The position numbers and the translations under genes were made by a program. Positions 1 to 8,259 of a stretch of DNA of 64,000 nt are shown here, one piece after another (positions within the stretch are counted from its first letter, which is position 1; every line of letters begins with the position of its first letter). Source of the DNA: Sphingomonas brevis (GTDB lineage: Bacteria; Pseudomonadota; Alphaproteobacteria; Sphingomonadales; Sphingomonadaceae); contig NZ_JAMGBB010000001.1 of NCBI RefSeq assembly GCF_023516505.1, positions 1,178,001-1,242,000 of the forward strand. The letters run 5' to 3'. A model generated the notes under the pieces. The model did not search any database. It was not told where the DNA came from and worked only from the letters and a program-made list of their open reading frames with translations.

Positions 1-295
1 CGACTGGCGCTGCTGACGCAGCGCCCTGGGCCCCGGCCTTCGCCGGGGAACTCGCGGCTTCTCCTGCCGGATCGATCTTGGCAAGTAGCGCGCCGGGCTC
101 GGCCTCATCGTCGGTGTCGAGCAAAATCTCCGTCAGCACGCCGGCAGCAGGCGACGGCACCTCCTGAGTGACCTTGTCGGTTTCAAGCTCGACCAGCGGC
201 TCATTCTCGAACACCAGGTCGCCGACCCTGCGAAGCCAGGCGCGGACGACCGCCTTCGTGCCTTCCTGCTCGTCGGGAACGCGAACGTCGATCAT
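1..295 (-). CDS. 2-oxoacid dehydrogenase E2 (lipoyl acyltransferase), N-terminal part
   Basis: Only the first 98 codons are in the window; the gene runs off the left edge. The start ATG directly abuts the TAG stop of the E1 gene, so the two are translationally coupled. Residues 1-75 are a lipoyl domain with the lipoylation motif ETDKVTQEVPSP. Lipoylated E2 accepts the acyl group from E1 and passes it to CoA. From about residue 76 the protein enters an Ala/Pro-rich linker, and part of that linker (SPAKAGAQ) is encoded by a REP-like palindrome. E2 identity is inferred from position and motif; the catalytic domain cannot be seen. Confidence 0.85.
   Translation of the reverse strand, partial: MIDVRVPDEQEGTKAVVRAWLRRVGDLVFENEPLVELETDKVTQEVPSPAAGVLTEILLDTDDEAEPGALLAKIDPAGEAASSPAKAGAQGAASAAPV
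26..49. repeat. REP-like palindrome inside the E2 linker coding sequence
   Basis: CCCCGGC and GCCGGGG arms flank a short CTTC loop, preceded by CTGGG. This matches the arm type of REP-like elements found between genes elsewhere in the window (for example 54610-54703), but here it lies in frame in the E2 interdomain linker. Confidence 0.6.
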
Positions 296-2350
296 CTAAA
301 AGCCCACCAACCGGTCGATCTCGGCGCGGATCTTGCCGACCGTCGGCAAGGCCCATTCCATCAGCTTGGGATGATGTGGGCTCGGCACGTCCGGCATGGT
401 TACGCGCGCCACCGGCGCGTCGAGGTCGAGGAATGCTTCATCAGCAACGACGGCAGCAATCTCCGCCCCGAAACCGCCGGTACGCAGATCTTCGTGGACG
501 ATCAGGCAGCGACGCGTGCGGCGGACGCTTTCGAGCACCATTTCCCGGTCCCAGGGCTGAAGGGTACGCAGGTCGATCACATCGGCGCTGATGCCTTCCG
601 CGGCCGCCTCGCAGCGGGGCACCATGGCGCCCCAGCTGACAATCGTGATCTTGTCGCCGTTGCGGGTCCTTTTGGCCTTGCCGAACGGCAGGACGAACCT
701 GTCGCCCGGCCACGGCCGCCGCGCCCAACTGTCGTCGAGCATGGCGCGATGTTCGAAGAAGATCACCGGGTCATTACCGCGCAGCGAGGCACGCAGCAGC
801 CCGACAGCATCCTCGGCGTTGGACGGCACCGCGACCTTCCAGCCCGGATTATGGACAAACGCCACCTCATTGGTCTGGCTGTGCCACGGATCGCCGCATT
901 TGAAGAAGCCGCCGGGGATGCGCAGCACCATCGGCGCGGAAAAGCGGTTGGCGGTTCGCCAGCGCATCGTTCCGCAATCATTGATCTGTTCAGTCGCCGG
1001 TTCGGCATATTTGCGGAACTGAATCTCCGGCACCGGCATCAGTCCGGCCAGCGCCATGCCGACCGCGCGACCAATGATTCCTTCCTCATTGAGCGAGGTG
1101 TCAAACACCCGGTCGACGCCATATTTGTCCTGCAAGCCGAGCGTCACCGCGTGGACGCCGCCCTTGGGGCCAATGTCTTCGCCGAACAGCAGCACCCTGG
1201 GATTGGCCTCAAGCTCCTGGTCGAGCACCCGGCGAATGGCGGTGACCATGTTGATCCGCTGGCCTTCGGGTTGCGGCAGATCGGTCGCATCGTCGAGGCT
1301 GAGACCAGCTCCGCCGCCCACCTGGCTGGCTTCACCATCGAAATAGACATGGTCGGTCACGCGATCAGGCGACGATACTCCCCGCGCCTCCGCTTCGGCG
1401 CGGGCGGACTCGACCTCCTGCGCGACCGATGCCTCAATCAAATCCCAGTCGAGCCTGGAGGCGAATTTCCTGAGCTTGGGCAGCGGGTCGCGCGCCCATT
1501 CGGCCTTAACTTCCGCTTCGGACTTGTAAGTTTGAGTGTCCTGGAAGCTATGGCCTTCGAGCCTCGGCACGGTCAGCCGGATCAGCGCCGGCCCCTTGCG
1601 CGCGCGGACATGGCCGATTGCCTCGCCGATTAGCCGCTCGGCTTCCTCCGGCTCGGTGCCGTCGCCGTTCCAGATGGCCAGATTCTTGAAGCTGGCGAGG
1701 TTGGCGGCAATATCGCGGCCGGGCGTCTGGTAATCCGACGTCACCGAGATGCCGTAGCCATTATCCTCAATATAAAATAGCAGTGGCAAAGATTGTGTAG
1801 TCGCAATTGTTAGCGCGGACCAAAATCCGCCTGTTGCGCAGCTGGCGTCGCCGCCAAGCACCACCGCGATAGCCCCATCGTCCTTCTCGCCCAATACCCT
1901 GGCCTTGTAGGCAATCGCCTGCGCCCAGCCGGCGGCCGGGGTATATTGTGCGCCTACTCCGCCGCACATCGGCAGCGCATGAGCGCCACCCGGATTGGGA
2001 TAGTTGAACACCACGCCGATATCGCGGCCGTCGCTGTAGCCGCCGGCCAGACCCATGCCCGAACCCAACGCATCGGCCAGCGGCACGCCGAGAGCCAGAA
2101 GCATCGGCCTCGACCGGTAATAGCCACAGGCCGCGTCGCCATCGCGCAGGTGCATGCCAAGAATGACCTGTGCCACGTCATGGCCGCGGGCCGAAAACTG
2201 GTAGAGAACCTTCTTCTCGGGAACGAGCCGGGTTTCCTCAAGCTCGTCCATCGCCCGGCTGGTCACCACGAGCCGGGCTACTTCAGCCCAGTCCACGCCA
2301 AGATCGGCCCTAAAGTCGGGCTCCGGTTCGGCAGCCATCAAGTCAGCCAT
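296..2350 (-). CDS. Fused 2-oxoacid dehydrogenase E1 alpha/beta subunit (ThDP-dependent)
   Basis: 684 aa. The N-terminal half (about 20-330) is an E1-alpha domain with the thiamine-diphosphate motif GGDAS at 166-170 and the downstream EDNGYGIS (Asn near 197). The C-terminal half (about 365-684) is an E1-beta/transketolase pyrimidine domain plus C-terminal domain (LLFGEDIG, then LRTLQPWD). Alpha and beta are usually separate genes in branched-chain-type complexes; here they are one chain. E1 decarboxylates a 2-oxoacid and acylates the E2 lipoyl group. The start overlaps the aminotransferase stop by 8 bases, and E2 follows immediately. The substrate cannot be read from sequence; its place behind paaABCE and an aminotransferase suggests phenylpyruvate or branched 2-oxoacids. 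Confidence 0.9.
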   Translation of the reverse strand: MADLMAAEPEPDFRADLGVDWAEVARLVVTSRAMDELEETRLVPEKKVLYQFSARGHDVAQVILGMHLRDGDAACGYYRSRPMLLALGVPLADALGSGMGLAGGYSDGRDIGVVFNYPNPGGAHALPMCGGVGAQYTPAAGWAQAIAYKARVLGEKDDGAIAVVLGGDASCATGGFWSALTIATTQSLPLLFYIEDNGYGISVTSDYQTPGRDIAANLASFKNLAIWNGDGTEPEEAERLIGEAIGHVRARKGPALIRLTVPRLEGHSFQDTQTYKSEAEVKAEWARDPLPKLRKFASRLDWDLIEASVAQEVESARAEAEARGVSSPDRVTDHVYFDGEASQVGGGAGLSLDDATDLPQPEGQRINMVTAIRRVLDQELEANPRVLLFGEDIGPKGGVHAVTLGLQDKYGVDRVFDTSLNEEGIIGRAVGMALAGLMPVPEIQFRKYAEPATEQINDCGTMRWRTANRFSAPMVLRIPGGFFKCGDPWHSQTNEVAFVHNPGWKVAVPSNAEDAVGLLRASLRGNDPVIFFEHRAMLDDSWARRPWPGDRFVLPFGKAKRTRNGDKITIVSWGAMVPRCEAAAEGISADVIDLRTLQPWDREMVLESVRRTRRCLIVHEDLRTGGFGAEIAAVVADEAFLDLDAPVARVTMPDVPSPHHPKLMEWALPTVGKIRAEIDRLVGF

Positions 2351-3557
2351 TAATGGTCTCGACGACAGCGGCTATGAAGCGCTCGATGGCGGCGTCGGCC
2401 ATGCCGATGACGTTGAAGCGGCCGCTGTCGGCCATGTAGATCGCATGGTCCTCGCGCAGCTTTCGGACCTGCTCGGGAGTCACCGGCAGCATCGAAAACA
2501 TGCCGAATTGCCCGCCAATATAGGCCAGGCGCGGATCAGCCGCGGCGATTGCACCGCGAATCCGGTTGATGCGGTCGCGCATCTCTCCGACCTCGGCGTC
2601 CCAGTCGGCGCGCAGCTCGGGTGTGTCGAGCACGATCCGAACGGCAGCAGCACCATGATCGGGCGGCATCGACCACATTTCGCGCGCGATCTGGACGACA
2701 TGGTCCATTGCCCGCTTGGTCCCGGCAGCATTGCCGGTCTTGAGCCACAGCGAGCCGACGCGATCGCGATAGACCCCAAAATTCTTGTCGCAGCTCTGCG
2801 AGGCGATAACCTCGTCGCAGGCATCGAACAGTGCGTGCAGCCCGGCGGCATCTTCGGCGAAGCCGCGCCCAAGCCCCTGGTAAGCGATGTCGACAAACGG
2901 GATCAACCCGCGCCGCGAAACGACGTCGACCACCTGGCGCCACTGGTCGTCGCTCAAGTCGGCGCCGGTTGGGTTGTGGCAGCAGCCGTGGAGCAGCGCG
3001 ACATCACCTCGGTCGGCGCTTTCGAGCGCAGCCATCATGGCATCGAACCGGATGCAAGTCTGGAGCCGCTCGTAATAAGGATATTGAACGATGTTGAGCC
3101 CGGCCGCCTCGATTACGGGAACATGGTTGGGCCAAGTCGGCGTTCCGACATGGACCTTTGCGTCCGGATGGGCCGCGGCGACCAGCTTGAAGCCAAGGCT
3201 CAACGCTCCGCAGCCGCCCGGCGTGTGAAGTCCCGCAATGCGTTCGTCGTCGGCATGGCGGCCGAGCACGATCGGCCGAAGGAGCTCGGTATATCGCCGG
3301 TCGCCATGTCCGCCGACGTAACTCTTGGTCTGCTGGCTATTCCACAGCAGTTGCTCCGCCTTCTTCACCGCGCGCAGGATCGGAGTGTTTCCGGCGCCAT
3401 CACGATAGACGCCAACCCCAACATCGATCTTGTCGGGCCTGGTGTCGGCATTGGCCATGGCAATCAGGGCCAGTAGCGAATCGCTTTGCACGTCGCCCAG
3501 CGCATCGAAGAATTGAGCGCCCCCGTTGCTGCTCGTCATGGTCGGCTCGTCCAGCAT
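2343..3557 (-). CDS. Class I aspartate/aromatic aminotransferase
   Basis: 404 aa, full length for the AspC/TyrB-type PLP enzymes. Visible motifs are HNPTG (194-198), DIAYQG (223-228) and the Schiff-base lysine in SCDKNFGVYRDRVG (Lys258), with the family arginine downstream. It moves an amino group between aspartate or an aromatic amino acid and 2-oxoglutarate. It lies between paaE (94-bp gap holding a REP element) and the fused E1 gene (8-base overlap). This context favours phenylalanine/phenylpyruvate exchange, an inference. A second possible start is the Met at residue 7 (position 3539); neither start has a strong SD. Confidence 0.85.
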   Translation of the reverse strand: MLDEPTMTSSNGGAQFFDALGDVQSDSLLALIAMANADTRPDKIDVGVGVYRDGAGNTPILRAVKKAEQLLWNSQQTKSYVGGHGDRRYTELLRPIVLGRHADDERIAGLHTPGGCGALSLGFKLVAAAHPDAKVHVGTPTWPNHVPVIEAAGLNIVQYPYYERLQTCIRFDAMMAALESADRGDVALLHGCCHNPTGADLSDDQWRQVVDVVSRRGLIPFVDIAYQGLGRGFAEDAAGLHALFDACDEVIASQSCDKNFGVYRDRVGSLWLKTGNAAGTKRAMDHVVQIAREMWSMPPDHGAAAVRIVLDTPELRADWDAEVGEMRDRINRIRGAIAAADPRLAYIGGQFGMFSMLPVTPEQVRKLREDHAIYMADSGRFNVIGMADAAIERFIAAVVETING

Positions 3558-3581
3558 TTTTTCGCTCTAGCGCGAGATTGC

Positions 3582-3650
3582 CGTCATTGCGAGCGTAGCG
3601 AAGCAATCCAGTTGCTGGATCGCCGCGTCGCTCCGCTCCTCGCGATGACG
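3582..3650. repeat. REP-like palindromic element (CGTCATTGCGAG family)
   Basis: An imperfect palindrome opens with CGTCATTGCGAG and closes with CGCGATGACG, with an internal CAATCCAG and CTGGATCG pair. It lies between paaE and the aminotransferase gene. A second copy of the family lies at 11776-11844. Confidence 0.8.
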
Positions 3651-3651
3651 G

Positions 3652-4725
3652 CTAGGCGTCATAGTCGACCGCGACTCCTTCGCCGACGGGCACCGACTGG
3701 CAGGTCAGGACATAGCCCGCGGTGATTTCCTCGTCAGTCAGGCCATAGCGCGCCGCCATTTCAACCTTGCCCCTGGTGACCTTGGCGCGGCACGTGGCGC
3801 ACACCCCCGCCTTGCAGGCAAATGGCGCGGGCAAACCCGCCTCGCGCGCGCTGTCGAGGATATTGGCCTCGCTGAACTCGACCTTGCGGGTCCGCCCGTC
3901 GAGCGTGACGCTGACCGTCAGCCCCGCTGCCTTCTCCTGCAATTGCGCCATCTGCGCTGCCAGGGCAGCGGAGGGGCGGCCCGCAAGGAACCGCTCGATA
4001 TGGATACGGTCCTTGGCCACGCCACGGGCATTCAGTGCTGCCTCGGCGGCATCCATCATCGGGCCGGGGCCGCAGATGAACCAGGCGTCGACTGCCCCTG
4101 AATCGCTGACGAGGTGGTCAAGCGCGTCGTCGCAGGTTTCGCGGTCGAGCATGCCGTTGAACAGCTCGACGTCGCCCTGCTCGTCGCTGAGGAAATGATA
4201 GAGCTCGAACCGGCCGATGTAGCGGTCCTTCAATGCCGCCAAAGCCTCGAGGAAGATGACCGAGTTTGAATCGCGATTGCCGTAGAAAAGGGTGAAGCGG
4301 CTGCGCGGCTCGGAACCTAGTGCGGTCTTGATCAGCGACATGACGGGGGTAATTCCGGAACCTCCCGCGAAGGCGACGTAATGGCGAGACTTCGTTGGAT
4401 CGAATTCGACGGTGAAGGAGCCGTGCGGGCTCATCACGTCAAGCGTGTCGCCCGCCCTTAGATTATCGCCGACCCAGTTGGAGAAGACACCGCCGGCGAT
4501 CCGCTTGACGGTGACCTTGAGCTGGTCCTCGTCGGGCGCGACGCACAACGAGTAATTGCGCCGAACCTCCTCGCCGCCGATCTCGGCCCGAACCGACAGA
4601 TGCTGGCCCGCCCTGAAACGGAAGGCATCCTTCAGCTCCGGCGGAACCTCGAAACGGATCGAATTAGCCTCGTCGGTTTCGGGAACGATCTCCGCCACTC
4701 GAAGCGAGTAGAAATGCTCAGCCAT
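3652..4725 (-). CDS. paaE: Phenylacetyl-CoA epoxidase reductase subunit PaaE
   Basis: 357 aa. An N-terminal ferredoxin-reductase domain carries the flavin motif RRNYSL (55-60) and a nucleotide-binding FAGGSGITPVM near 120. The C-terminal plant-type 2Fe-2S ferredoxin domain has cysteines 304, 309, 312 and 342. PaaE passes electrons from NADPH through flavin and Fe-S to the PaaABC epoxidase. Its start shares one base with the paaC stop (TAATG). The expected paaD (Fe-S assembly) between paaC and paaE is absent. Confidence 0.95.
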   Translation of the reverse strand: MAEHFYSLRVAEIVPETDEANSIRFEVPPELKDAFRFRAGQHLSVRAEIGGEEVRRNYSLCVAPDEDQLKVTVKRIAGGVFSNWVGDNLRAGDTLDVMSPHGSFTVEFDPTKSRHYVAFAGGSGITPVMSLIKTALGSEPRSRFTLFYGNRDSNSVIFLEALAALKDRYIGRFELYHFLSDEQGDVELFNGMLDRETCDDALDHLVSDSGAVDAWFICGPGPMMDAAEAALNARGVAKDRIHIERFLAGRPSAALAAQMAQLQEKAAGLTVSVTLDGRTRKVEFSEANILDSAREAGLPAPFACKAGVCATCRAKVTRGKVEMAARYGLTDEEITAGYVLTCQSVPVGEGVAVDYDA

Positions 4726-5480
4726 TACCAGGCAGCGTCGGGATAGGTTCGGGGCAGATGCTGCATTATCGCCAGCAAATGGCCGAGGTGCTCGCTGTGA
4801 TGGCCCCTCCGGCCACCAAGGATGGGCCGCTGGTCGGCAGGCGGGTCCAGCTTGGCTTCAGCCAGCACCGTCGCGATTGCCGAGCGATATTCATCCTCGA
4901 ATTCCCGCGGATCGACGGCTATTTCGCGCTCGATCAGGCCGGCAAGCATTTCATCGACTTCGAACAGTTCGGGGATGAAGCGCCAACACCAGTCCAGCCC
5001 CGCGGCCATGCGCCGCGCGCTTTCCTCGGTGCCGTCTCCCAGGCGGATAACCCAATCCGCCGACAGTTCGCGGTGATAAGCGACCTCCTTGACGCCCTTG
5101 GCGGCGATCGCAGCGATCCGCTCGTCCTTCGAGCCGACCAGGCGCTGGTAGAGCATGTGCTGCCACGTTGAGAATAATAGCTGGCGAGCGATCGTCTGGC
5201 CGAAATCGCCATTGGGCTGCTCGACCAGCAGGCAATTCTTCCAGTCCAGCACATCTCGGTGGAAGGCCAAATTGTCGGCATCGCCGGCCAGGCCGAGGAA
5301 GTTGGTCCCCTGCCCGATCAGGTCGAGCGCCAGGTTGGCGAGGCTGAGGTCGACTTCCAATGCCGGCGCATGGCCGCACCATTCGCTGAGGCGCTGCCCG
5401 AGGATTAGCGCATCGTCTCCCAGCCGCTGGCAATAATCGGCCAGCGCGGCGTCGATTTCGATGGTTGGCGCGCTCGCCAT
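4725..5480 (-). CDS. paaC: Phenylacetyl-CoA epoxidase subunit PaaC
   Basis: 251 aa, a normal length. This is the ferritin-like helical partner of PaaA that has lost catalytic iron but is required for the stable PaaAC core, which makes ring-1,2-epoxyphenylacetyl-CoA. The N-terminus (YCQRLGDDALILGQRLSEW) and the central SDWVIRLGDGTEES match the family. It overlaps paaB and paaE at its ends (TGATG and TAATG), indicating a tightly coupled operon. Confidence 0.93.
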   Translation of the reverse strand: MASAPTIEIDAALADYCQRLGDDALILGQRLSEWCGHAPALEVDLSLANLALDLIGQGTNFLGLAGDADNLAFHRDVLDWKNCLLVEQPNGDFGQTIARQLLFSTWQHMLYQRLVGSKDERIAAIAAKGVKEVAYHRELSADWVIRLGDGTEESARRMAAGLDWCWRFIPELFEVDEMLAGLIEREIAVDPREFEDEYRSAIATVLAEAKLDPPADQRPILGGRRGHHSEHLGHLLAIMQHLPRTYPDAAW

Positions 5481-5761
5481 CAGATGTGCTTCACCACGTC
5501 TGGGATGTCGTAAAAGGTTGGGTGGCGGTAGATCTTGTCCTCGGCCGGCTCGAAAAGCTCGCCCGCCTGCTCAGGATCGGAGGCAACGATGTCAGTCGAT
5601 TTCACCACCCACAGGCTCACTCCTTCGAGCCGCCGCGTGTAGGTGTCGCGCGCGTGCCGGAGCGCGAGCTCCGGGTCAGGAGCATGAACGCTGCCAACGT
5701 GACGATGGCTAAGACCGCCTTTCGCACGAACGAACACCTCCCATAGCGGCCAGTCGGTCAT
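5480..5761 (-). CDS. paaB: Phenylacetyl-CoA epoxidase subunit PaaB
   Basis: 93 aa, typical of PaaB, the small bridging subunit of the epoxidase. Recognisable segments are WEVFVRAKGGLSHRHVGSVHA and the C-terminal SLWVVKSTDIVAS. Its stop overlaps the paaC start. An 88-bp gap holding a palindromic repeat separates it from paaA. Confidence 0.93.
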   Translation of the reverse strand: MTDWPLWEVFVRAKGGLSHRHVGSVHAPDPELALRHARDTYTRRLEGVSLWVVKSTDIVASDPEQAGELFEPAEDKIYRHPTFYDIPDVVKHI

Positions 5762-5775
5762 TTCATCCCACCTTT

Positions 5776-5841
5776 CGTCATCCCCACGAAAGCGGGGACC
5801 CAGAAAAGAAAAATTAGGTTCCCGCTTTCGCGGGAATGACG
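5776..5841. repeat. REP-like palindrome (CGTCATCCCCACGAAAGCGGGG family)
   Basis: CGTCATCCCCACGAAAGCGGGG at the left and CCCGCTTTCGCGGGAATGACG at the right form a long imperfect palindrome around an A-rich centre. It sits inside the paa operon between paaA and paaB and could change mRNA stability or relative expression there. Confidence 0.8.
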
Positions 5842-5849
5842 AGAAAAAA

Positions 5850-6833
5850 TCAAGCGGCTGCTTTCGCCCGCCGTTTCACTTCATAGGCCGCGGCGGCCTC
5901 GCGCACCCAGGCGCCGTTGTCCCAGGCTTCGTTGCGGGCCTTCATCCGCTCTTTGGCGACCGGGCCCTCACCGCGAACCACCGCGTAAAATTCTTCCCAG
6001 TCGACCTCGCCAAAGTCATAGCCGCCCTTGGCCTCATTCCATAAGACGGCCGGATCCGGGACAGTGAGGCCGAGGAAATCCGCCTGCGGAACGGTGATGT
6101 CGACGAACTTCTGGCGAAGCTCGTCATTGGTCTCGCGCTTGATCCGCCAGCGCATCGACCGTTCGGTATTGGGCGAGTTGTCGTCGGGCGGGCCGAACAT
6201 CATCAGCGAAGGCCACCACCAGCGGTTCAGCGCATCCTGCGCCATCCGCTTCTGCTGAGGCGTCCCATTGGCCAGCGCGATCATGATTTCATAGCCCTGG
6301 CGCTGATGAAAGCTCTCTTCCTTGCACACCCGGACCATGGCGCGGGCATAGGGGCCGTAGCTGGTACGTTGCAGCGGCACCTGGTTCATGATCGCGGCGC
6401 CATCGACCAGCCAGCCGATCGCGCCGATATCGGCCCAGGTCAGCGTCGGATAATTGAAGATGGTGCTGTACTTGGCCTTCCCGGAATTGAGGGCCTCGAC
6501 CATTTCCTCGCGGCTGGTGCCGAGCGTTTCCGCGGCGCAATAGAGGTAAAGCCCGTGCCCGCCTTCGTCCTGCACCTTGGCCAAAAGGATCGCCTTCCGC
6601 CGCAGTGACGGGGCGCGGGTGATCCAATTCCCCTCCGGCAGCATGCCGACGATCTCGCTATGCGCGTGCTGTGAAATTTGCCGGACCAGCGTCTTGCGAT
6701 AGGCTTCCGGCATCCAGTCCTTGGGCTCGATGAATTCGTCGGCGGCGACCCGCGCCTCGAAAGCTGCGACGAGCTCCGGGTCCTCGGCGGTTTCGATCGG
6801 CTTGACGTTCTTGTTGAGCTCGGTGGTGTACAT
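5850..6833 (-). CDS. paaA: Phenylacetyl-CoA epoxidase catalytic subunit PaaA
   Basis: 327 aa. This ferritin-like diiron subunit inserts one oxygen atom into the ring of phenylacetyl-CoA. Family segments include the [17 protein letters not shown] region, [13 protein letters not shown] (metal-binding Glu/His of the EXXH type) and [12 protein letters not shown], which holds the second EXXH. It is the first gene of the minus-strand paaABCE run. No strong SD lies before the ATG. The DUF4402 gene ends 36 bp upstream on the same strand, so read-through from it is possible. Confidence 0.96.
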   Translation of the reverse strand: MYTTELNKNVKPIETAEDPELVAAFEARVAADEFIEPKDWMPEAYRKTLVRQISQHAHSEIVGMLPEGNWITRAPSLRRKAILLAKVQDEGGHGLYLYCAAETLGTSREEMVEALNSGKAKYSTIFNYPTLTWADIGAIGWLVDGAAIMNQVPLQRTSYGPYARAMVRVCKEESFHQRQGYEIMIALANGTPQQKRMAQDALNRWWWPSLMMFGPPDDNSPNTERSMRWRIKRETNDELRQKFVDITVPQADFLGLTVPDPAVLWNEAKGGYDFGEVDWEEFYAVVRGEGPVAKERMKARNEAWDNGAWVREAAAAYEVKRRAKAAA

Positions 6834-6869
6834 ATGGTCGATGTAGCGCTTCCGGCCCCGCGCTTCAAA

Positions 6870-7373
6870 CTACTGATAGTCGGCGGTGACTTCGATGTTC
6901 CCAATATAAGTCCCGTCAGCGGTGGACGGGATCGCGATCGAGCCGCCAATGTTGAAATCGGTGCCCGGGGCGCCCGAGTTGGTCAGCGTGATCGTACTCG
7001 GTGCCGTGGGCGTAAATCTGATCGTCGTTGAATTGCTGGCATTCACGAGGTCCGATGGCGCGACAATGATTTGCACCACACCCTTGTTGCTGCCCTGGAC
7101 GTTAAAGATCGCGGGTCGGGCAGCGCCCGTACACGTAGCCGCCGCCGGGCAGCTTATGGCGCCAGCCATACTCATCGAAACCGTGGTGGTCCCGGAAGCG
7201 GCCGGCATAACAATGCCAAAATCCAGGTCCTGCTTGGAAATGAATGTCAGTGCTTTGACGACATTGGCGTTGGCCTGGATGGTGATCTGCGCTGCACTCG
7301 CGGGAACGAGTGGCATCGCGCCCAGAAGAGCGAATGCAGACAACCTCCAGAGAGCGCGCGAAATGATCGTCAC
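6870..7373 (-). CDS. Secreted DUF4402-domain protein
   Basis: 167 aa. An N-terminal signal peptide (residues 1-27, ending ASA before QITIQA) is followed by a beta-rich DUF4402-type domain: VVKALTFISKQDLDFGIVMP, two cysteines in AISCPAAATCTG, and a C-terminal ADGTYIGNIEVTADYQ strand. DUF4402 proteins are periplasmic or surface proteins of unknown function with a pilin/fimbrial-like flavour. It lies between paaA and the divergent paaG; no catabolic role is apparent. Confidence 0.8.
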   Translation of the reverse strand: MTIISRALWRLSAFALLGAMPLVPASAAQITIQANANVVKALTFISKQDLDFGIVMPAASGTTTVSMSMAGAISCPAAATCTGAARPAIFNVQGSNKGVVQIIVAPSDLVNASNSTTIRFTPTAPSTITLTNSGAPGTDFNIGGSIAIPSTADGTYIGNIEVTADYQ

Positions 7374-7479
7374 AAGCAGCCCAGAATTGGATCCAACCTG
7401 AACCGATACGGAGTTGTGGTGAAGAAGCCGTTAACCACGACCCCTCCCGGCGAGCGACAGGCGATGCTAGTCAGAGACC

Positions 7480-8259
7480 ATGGCTTACGAATCCCTCCTC
7501 TTCTCCAACTCCGATGGCATCGCCCGCATCACGCTCAACCGGCCAGACCGGCTGAACAGCTTCACCAAGGCCATGCACGCCGAGTTGAGAGACGCTCTTG
7601 CCAACCTCGGCGATGCCCGGGTGGTGATGCTGACCGGGGCCGGTCGCGGCTTTTGCGCGGGTCAGGACCTCAATGATCGGGCGGTCGCGCCGGGCGAGGC
7701 GGTCGACCTCGGCGAAACGGTGGAGGAAAGCTGGAACCCGCTGGTCCGGACGCTTGCTGCCCTGCCGCAACCGGTCATTGCCCGGGTCAATGGAGTTGCC
7801 GCCGGCGCAGGCGCGAACATTGCGCTTGCCTGCGACCTGGTCATTGCCGCCAAGTCGGCCAAGTTCATCCAAAGCTTCTCGGCGCTGGGCCTAATCCCCG
7901 ATAGCGGTGGAAGCTGGCATTTGCCCCGGTTGGTTGGCCAAGCGCGGGCGCTGGGCCTGGCACTTACTTGCGAGCCGCTTCCGGCCGAGAAGGCCGCGGA
8001 ATGGGGACTGATCTGGAAAGCTGTCGATGACGACCAACTCGATGCCGAAGTCGACGGCGTCGCGACCAAATTGGCATCGCTTCCGCCCCTCGGCCTCGCA
8101 GCGATCAAGCAGATCATCCGTTCAAGCTGGAGCCGAACGCTCGACCAGGAACTGGAATTGCAGCGCGACGAGATGCGCCGGTTGGGCTTCACGCATGATT
8201 ATCGCGAAGGCGTCGCCGCCTTTCTCGAAAAGCGCCCGGCCAAATTTGAGGGCCGCTAA
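7480..8259 (+). CDS. paaG: 1,2-epoxyphenylacetyl-CoA isomerase PaaG (crotonase family)
   Basis: 259 aa crotonase fold. GRGFCAGQDLNDR and the oxyanion-hole region NGVAAGAGANIALACDLVIAA are typical, and the acidic residue in GLIPDSGGSW matches the PaaG catalytic Asp. It isomerises the ring epoxide to oxepin-CoA. It is transcribed divergently from the DUF4402-paaABCE side, so shared control from 7374-7479 is plausible. Its stop directly abuts the stop of the convergent dehydratase gene. A generic enoyl-CoA hydratase is the alternative, but the C-terminal DYREGVAAFLEKRPAKFEGR matches PaaG. Confidence 0.9.
   Translation: MAYESLLFSNSDGIARITLNRPDRLNSFTKAMHAELRDALANLGDARVVMLTGAGRGFCAGQDLNDRAVAPGEAVDLGETVEESWNPLVRTLAALPQPVIARVNGVAAGAGANIALACDLVIAAKSAKFIQSFSALGLIPDSGGSWHLPRLVGQARALGLALTCEPLPAEKAAEWGLIWKAVDDDQLDAEVDGVATKLASLPPLGLAAIKQIIRSSWSRTLDQELELQRDEMRRLGFTHDYREGVAAFLEKRPAKFEGR

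Noticed and set aside
371-1633. Long plus-strand open frame (420 codons) antisense to the fused E1 gene
   Set aside because: No SD, no recognisable domain, and it mirrors the codon pattern of the clear E1 gene on the other strand.
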